Origin: Gracilibacillus lacisalsi DSM 19029 | Lineage (GTDB): Bacteria; Bacillota; Bacilli; Bacillales; Amphibacillaceae | Assembly (NCBI RefSeq): GCF_000377765.1 | Contig: NZ_KB898670.1 | Coordinates: forward strand, 1-64,000 | DNA length: 64,000 nucleotides | Direction: 5' to 3' | Shown here: piece after piece, positions 60,821 through 64,000 of the stretch | Numbering within the stretch: position 1 is the first letter of the stretch | Layout: every line of letters starts with the position of its first letter | Notes under the pieces: generated by a model | Database searches by the model: none | The model's input: only the letters and a program-made list of their open reading frames with translations | What the model was told of the DNA's origin: nothing | Program-made: the position numbers and the translations under genes

Positions 60821-61447
60821 TTGACTAAGCATGAAAGAATCGCAGTTAGTGTTATCATACTTTTTGGGTTAGTTGTTTTCTTGGTTGGCACAGATGGCTT
60901 TCAAGCTTTTACAACAGAACAAGCACGCACTAATCAATTAATTAAAGAACAACCTCAGGTTCCAAACGTAGAACTAGAAGACAGTAAAAGTCGTACTTAT
61001 TCGATTGAGGAGTTACAACAAAATAAATATTTATTTATTACTTTTATGTATACTAATTGTGCTACTGTCTGTCCACAATTAGAACGTAACATGCAAGAAG
61101 TTTATCAGCAATTGCCTGTTTCCATGATCAAAGATGATATTCAATTTTTAAGTATTAGCTTTGACACCGAACATGATGATCCAGAAACACTGGAAAAATA
61201 TCGGAGCTATTTTGACAGTGATGGAGAAACATGGCGCATGGCACGAATAAATGATCAAGAAGAATTAACGAGTTTGCTAGATCAACTTGGTGTTATTGTG
61301 ATCCCAGATGATTATGGTAATTTCCAACACAATACAGCTTTTTATTTAGTTGACAAGGATGGCTATTTAATCGATGTGATGGATTACACCGAAATTGATC
61401 AGGCAGTTGAACGAATTAAATCTGTGATCGGAGGAGATTCCGCATGA
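60821..61447 (+). CDS. SCO1/SenC family copper chaperone
   Basis: 208 residues with one N-terminal anchor helix (about 10-26) and a thioredoxin-like domain outside. Copper-site CATVC (Cys-x3-Cys) near residue 79-83 and the distant His in FQHNTAFYLV. It loads copper into CuA of subunit II. TTG at 60821 is 7 bases after AAAGGTGG; an in-frame GTG at 60809 is the alternative. 340 bases after subunit I, beyond the tandem repeats. Confidence 0.87.
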   Translation: MTKHERIAVSVIILFGLVVFLVGTDGFQAFTTEQARTNQLIKEQPQVPNVELEDSKSRTYSIEELQQNKYLFITFMYTNCATVCPQLERNMQEVYQQLPVSMIKDDIQFLSISFDTEHDDPETLEKYRSYFDSDGETWRMARINDQEELTSLLDQLGVIVIPDDYGNFQHNTAFYLVDKDGYLIDVMDYTEIDQAVERIKSVIGGDSA

Positions 61448-61998
61448 AACAGACAAGGTATGGTCTACTATTATTTATTTTTTTAATCCTACCTCCTGTT
61501 GCCGATTTATTAGAGTCGATTATGATCTTTCATATGCATACGCAAATGCCTTTAATTGTTTTTGCTGGTTTTCTGATGACACCTTTTTTCCAAAAAAAGT
61601 TCCCAAATTTTTTTATGAAATGGAATCGTTCAGGAATTCCAGGCATCTTGTTAGTAATCTTAATCTGGTCCTATTGGCAAATTCCTCGAGCAATGGATGA
61701 TGCCTTAACCCATTCCCATGTGGAAATCTTTAAGTTTATCAGTCTACCTTTTTTAGCGGGAATACCACTTCGTGATAGCTGGCGAAAGATCAAAAACAAT
61801 GGGCAATTTATATTTTTAGTCTATTTACTTGCTACATTGATTGTCACTGGTTTTCTTTATATTTGGGTAGATGAGCAAATTTGCAATAATTATTTAATCA
61901 TTGAACAGCAAACTCTCGGTTGGGGTTCCTTAGCAATGGCTGCCTGTTTGTTGTTATATTTAGTTTACCGTCAGTTTGAGAAAGATGAAGGAGTTTAG
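61444..61998 (+). CDS. Membrane protein of the heme-copper cluster (DUF1404/CtaG-like, uncertain)
   Basis: 184 residues, five helices. HMHTQMPLIVFAGFLM near residue 30 and the TFSHVEIF-like LTHSHVEIFKFISLPFLAGIPLRDSW segment have His residues suited to copper or heme binding. Small His-bearing membrane proteins like this follow subunit genes of ba3-type enzymes and are thought to assist assembly. ATG overlaps the sco stop (ATGA). The name is a guess from context. Confidence 0.6.
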   Translation: MKQTRYGLLLFIFLILPPVADLLESIMIFHMHTQMPLIVFAGFLMTPFFQKKFPNFFMKWNRSGIPGILLVILIWSYWQIPRAMDDALTHSHVEIFKFISLPFLAGIPLRDSWRKIKNNGQFIFLVYLLATLIVTGFLYIWVDEQICNNYLIIEQQTLGWGSLAMAACLLLYLVYRQFEKDEGV

Positions 61999-62561
61999 AA
62001 CATAAGATATTTATAAAAGGCAGGAAATTCGCGAATGGTTGAGTAAACATCTCGCCATTCAAAATATTCTGCGTGTGAACCGTATACTTCCTCAAAACCT
62101 TGTTGTTTCATAGCCAATTTAGTTCTAGAAATATGAAAAAATTGCGTGATAACCGTTATATGATCTGTTGATAAGTTATGTTTTTGAGCAATCTCCAAAC
62201 TATTCTCTGCTGTCATTTCGGTATTATAGCCATTGTTATCAGTGATGATCGATGATTCAGGTACTCCTTTTTCAATTAAATAACCTTTCATTACTTTTGC
62301 TTCATCAAATCCTTCCATACCAATGCCACCACTGACAATAATCGTTTCTAGTAAGTTATTGATATACAAATTGTAGGCTTTATCAAGACGAGCTTGTAGT
62401 CTGGCTGAAGGCGTGCCGTCTTCGTTCACTTTATTACCAAGGACTACACCAACTTCTGACCGTTCATTTTCATCAGTTAATCCATCAATAGTAATAACGA
62501 TTGTATGTATAACAAAAAAAGTAAACGTTAGTCCAATCAAAATGATAACTCTTTTTTTCAT
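61995..62561 (-). CDS. YdcF family (DUF218) protein
   Basis: 188 residues. One N-terminal helix (about 5-24), then a DUF218 domain: GVVLGNKVNEDGTPSARLQARLDKA, IIVSGGIGMEGFDEAKVMKGYL and DNNGYNTEMTAENSL. Members include SanA and YdcF, linked to envelope integrity and SAM binding; the reaction is not known. It converges on the membrane gene with a 4-base overlap of stops. AAAGGAGT before the ATG. Confidence 0.88.
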   Translation of the reverse strand: MKKRVIILIGLTFTFFVIHTIVITIDGLTDENERSEVGVVLGNKVNEDGTPSARLQARLDKAYNLYINNLLETIIVSGGIGMEGFDEAKVMKGYLIEKGVPESSIITDNNGYNTEMTAENSLEIAQKHNLSTDHITVITQFFHISRTKLAMKQQGFEEVYGSHAEYFEWRDVYSTIREFPAFYKYLMF

Positions 62562-62661
62562 AGAATACTCCTTTCCCTTCCTATCATAACTAAAAAAAAG
62601 CTTTTAAACTATCCCTTCATATAGTAAACTTATTTTCCAAAAGACAACTGGGGGATACATC

Positions 62662-63456
62662 ATGTTGATGAAAAAATGGCTGATCAGTTTACTTTTTGTG
62701 ATGACCATACTAGCCGGGTGTGGAACTGCAACAATCGAAGAGCAACAAACTGATCCAACAGCAGCAGACAGTACTACTGAAGAAACAATGTCTCAGGAAA
62801 GCAAGACACCGTCAGAAAAGCCTGAGCATGCAGAAACACCAGATGATGAACATTTCGCCACGGCTACTGTCAGTCGTGTAGTCGATGGTGATACGGTCCG
62901 TATTGAATTAGATGGTCAGGAAGAAACAGTAAGACTTTTATTAGTCGATACACCTGAAACAAAACACCCTAACCTTCCTGTTCAACCTTTTGGTCCGGAA
63001 GCATCTGAATTTGCAGTGGAAAAACTGGCAGGAAAAGAAATTCAAATCGAATTCGATGGGCCAGAACGAGATAATTATGATCGACTTCTTGGCTATATTT
63101 GGGTGGATGGAGAAAATTTTAATCAACTATTATTAGAAGAAGGCTTTGCACGTTATGCTTATGTCTATGATCCTCCTTATATCCACCAGGATGAAATGAA
63201 GCAAGCGGAACAACGAGCACGTGAAGCAGAGATTGGAATCTGGAGTATCGATGGGTACGTAACTGATGATGGTTTCAACCATGAAGGAGTCAAAGATGAC
63301 CCTCAAGAAAATCAAGAAACTGAACCACCAGATGAAGATGTTTATTATGCTAATTGTACAGAGGCACGCGAAGCTGGTGTAACTCCTTTGCATGAAGGTG
63401 ATCCTGGTTATGGAAGTCACATGGATGGCGATGGTGATGGCGTAGCTTGTGAGTAA
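62662..63456 (+). CDS. Thermonuclease-like lipoprotein with excalibur domain
   Basis: 264 residues. Lipoprotein signal ILAGCGT (Cys20), acidic linker, SNase domain (about 68-195) with VVDGDTVRIELDG, LLLVDTPETKHP and the catalytic Arg-Glu area GPERDNYDRLLGYIWVDG, then an excalibur calcium-binding end DGDGDGVACE. Secreted nuclease tied to the membrane; needs calcium. GGGGG 7 bases before the ATG. Confidence 0.92.
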   Translation: MLMKKWLISLLFVMTILAGCGTATIEEQQTDPTAADSTTEETMSQESKTPSEKPEHAETPDDEHFATATVSRVVDGDTVRIELDGQEETVRLLLVDTPETKHPNLPVQPFGPEASEFAVEKLAGKEIQIEFDGPERDNYDRLLGYIWVDGENFNQLLLEEGFARYAYVYDPPYIHQDEMKQAEQRAREAEIGIWSIDGYVTDDGFNHEGVKDDPQENQETEPPDEDVYYANCTEAREAGVTPLHEGDPGYGSHMDGDGDGVACE

Positions 63457-63463
63457 TGAAGGA

Positions 63464-63504
63464 AAGCCCGAAAGGTCAGATGTGACCATTCGGGCTTATT
63501 TTTA
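63464..63504 (+). terminator. Terminator of the nuclease gene
   Basis: AAGCCCGAA...TTCGGGCTT with an inner GGTCA/TGACC stem and a T-rich tail on the plus strand. It may also stop the convergent TatD-like gene. Confidence 0.85.
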
Positions 63505-63513
63505 TCATTGATT

Positions 63514-64000
63514 TTATACGCGATAAAATAATTTCGTATTCTGTTCTACTTGTTCTTTTATATGTTGTATTGGTAACTGTTTCACTTTTGCTATTTGTTT
63601 AATCACTTCTCTTATCATATTGGGATGTGTCATTTCCCCTTTAAATCGTCCTTCAAACGGCCATGGACCATCTGTTTCTACCATCATCAATTCAATAGGA
63701 TAGCTTTTAATTAAATCCTGAATCTCTTTTTCATAAAAACAATCTGGTGTCACGGAAATCATACATTGTGCCTCGATCATCCGCTTAATCGTGATGTCAT
63801 CTCCTTTAAACCAATGAAAATGTGCACGTTTCACCCCATACTTTGCCAATAAATTACATACTAATGCAGCATCATCATATACTGCATGCAACACAATCGG
63901 CAAATCATATTGTACAGCGAGGACCATGAACCGCTCTAATATGTCGATGTATGGTTGAAGATCGAGAATAGGTTCTTCTTTTCTTTTGTAAAATGGAAGC
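63514..64000 (-). CDS. TatD family hydrolase, partial (5' end beyond window)
   Basis: The open frame continues past the right edge; 162 codons are visible. The visible part contains LPFYKRKEEP near the edge, LPIVLHAVYDDA (His metal ligand), FHWFKGDD and the late MMVETDGPWPFEGRF with the metal-binding Asp. These are TatD-type metal-dependent DNase signatures. An inner ATG at 63927 is not the true start because homology runs upstream of it. Substrate not known (DNase or other phosphoesterase). Confidence 0.85.
   Translation of the reverse strand, partial: LPFYKRKEEPILDLQPYIDILERFMVLAVQYDLPIVLHAVYDDAALVCNLLAKYGVKRAHFHWFKGDDITIKRMIEAQCMISVTPDCFYEKEIQDLIKSYPIELMMVETDGPWPFEGRFKGEMTHPNMIREVIKQIAKVKQLPIQHIKEQVEQNTKLFYRV

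Noticed and set aside
60434-60824. Two plus-strand frames of ~105 codons through the 83-bp repeats
   Set aside because: Repeat units shift frame between copies (83 is not a multiple of 3), so protein repeats are accidental.

Overview
The window looks like chromosome of a low-GC, Gram-positive, spore-forming and probably halotolerant member of the Bacillaceae (Gracilibacillus/Oceanobacillus/Virgibacillus type). The evidence is AT-rich sequence, strong AGGAGG-type ribosome binding sites with frequent TTG and GTG starts, a YaaH-type spore cortex enzyme, a YozQ-like protein, YkuI, two BCCT osmolyte transporters, and Bacillus-style operators (BirA, GlnR/TnrA, CcpA cre, FNR). The genus is an inference. 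No rRNA or tRNA gene was seen.

Layout. 1-3.9 kb: a membrane Mur-ligase-like gene (cut by the window edge), an alpha/beta hydrolase, bioY with a BirA box, a LysM/GH18 spore hydrolase and a YozQ-like protein. 3.9-11.9 kb: narGHJI plus a TPR gene, behind a perfect FNR box. 12-15 kb: a repeat-rich spacer and an unusual KaiC-like/PEP-synthase-like fusion. 15.4-18.8 kb: a substrate-binding lipoprotein and a membrane diguanylate cyclase behind what reads as a c-di-GMP-I riboswitch with its own terminator. 19-27 kb: rhodanese, chemoreceptor, methyltransferase, SulP-UspA, an MFS carrier, and an isolated holin-endolysin pair. 27-32.4 kb: BCCT transporter with a long charged tetrad-repeat tail, DsbA-like protein, second chemoreceptor. 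33-42.9 kb: a CcpA-controlled rhamnogalacturonan/rhamnoside operon (ABC transporter, YesS-like regulator, GH106-like enzyme, YesL, YesT-like esterase). 43-52.5 kb: ykuI, glnA, a PC4-like protein, MarR/MFS pair, SSF symporter with small partner, second BCCT. 52.5-62 kb: respiratory/nitrogen-oxide region. 62-64 kb: YdcF, a nuclease lipoprotein, and a TatD-like gene cut by the edge.

Main theme: anaerobic nitrogen-oxide respiration. NarGHJI makes nitrite. About 46 kb away is a ba3-like heme-copper subunit I gene, with a 41-residue subunit and a CuA subunit II. Its subunit I has Asn at position 237, where ba3 oxidases have the cross-linked catalytic Tyr. It is therefore a candidate nitric oxide reductase rather than an oxygen reductase. 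A free CuA lipoprotein is divergent from it, Sco and a membrane protein follow, and a DUF2249-DUF2249-membrane heme-protein-like-DUF59 operon lies close by, divergent from ctaA. FNR-type palindromes sit at roughly class-II distance from candidate -10 elements in all three control regions, which suggests one oxygen-responsive regulon.

Second theme: c-di-GMP control, with a riboswitch in front of a cyclase operon plus a YkuI-type EAL protein. The spacers also carry several structured repeats: two large paired elements with a truncated relative, one cloverleaf-like extragenic element, a 21-bp tandem array and an 83-bp tandem array.
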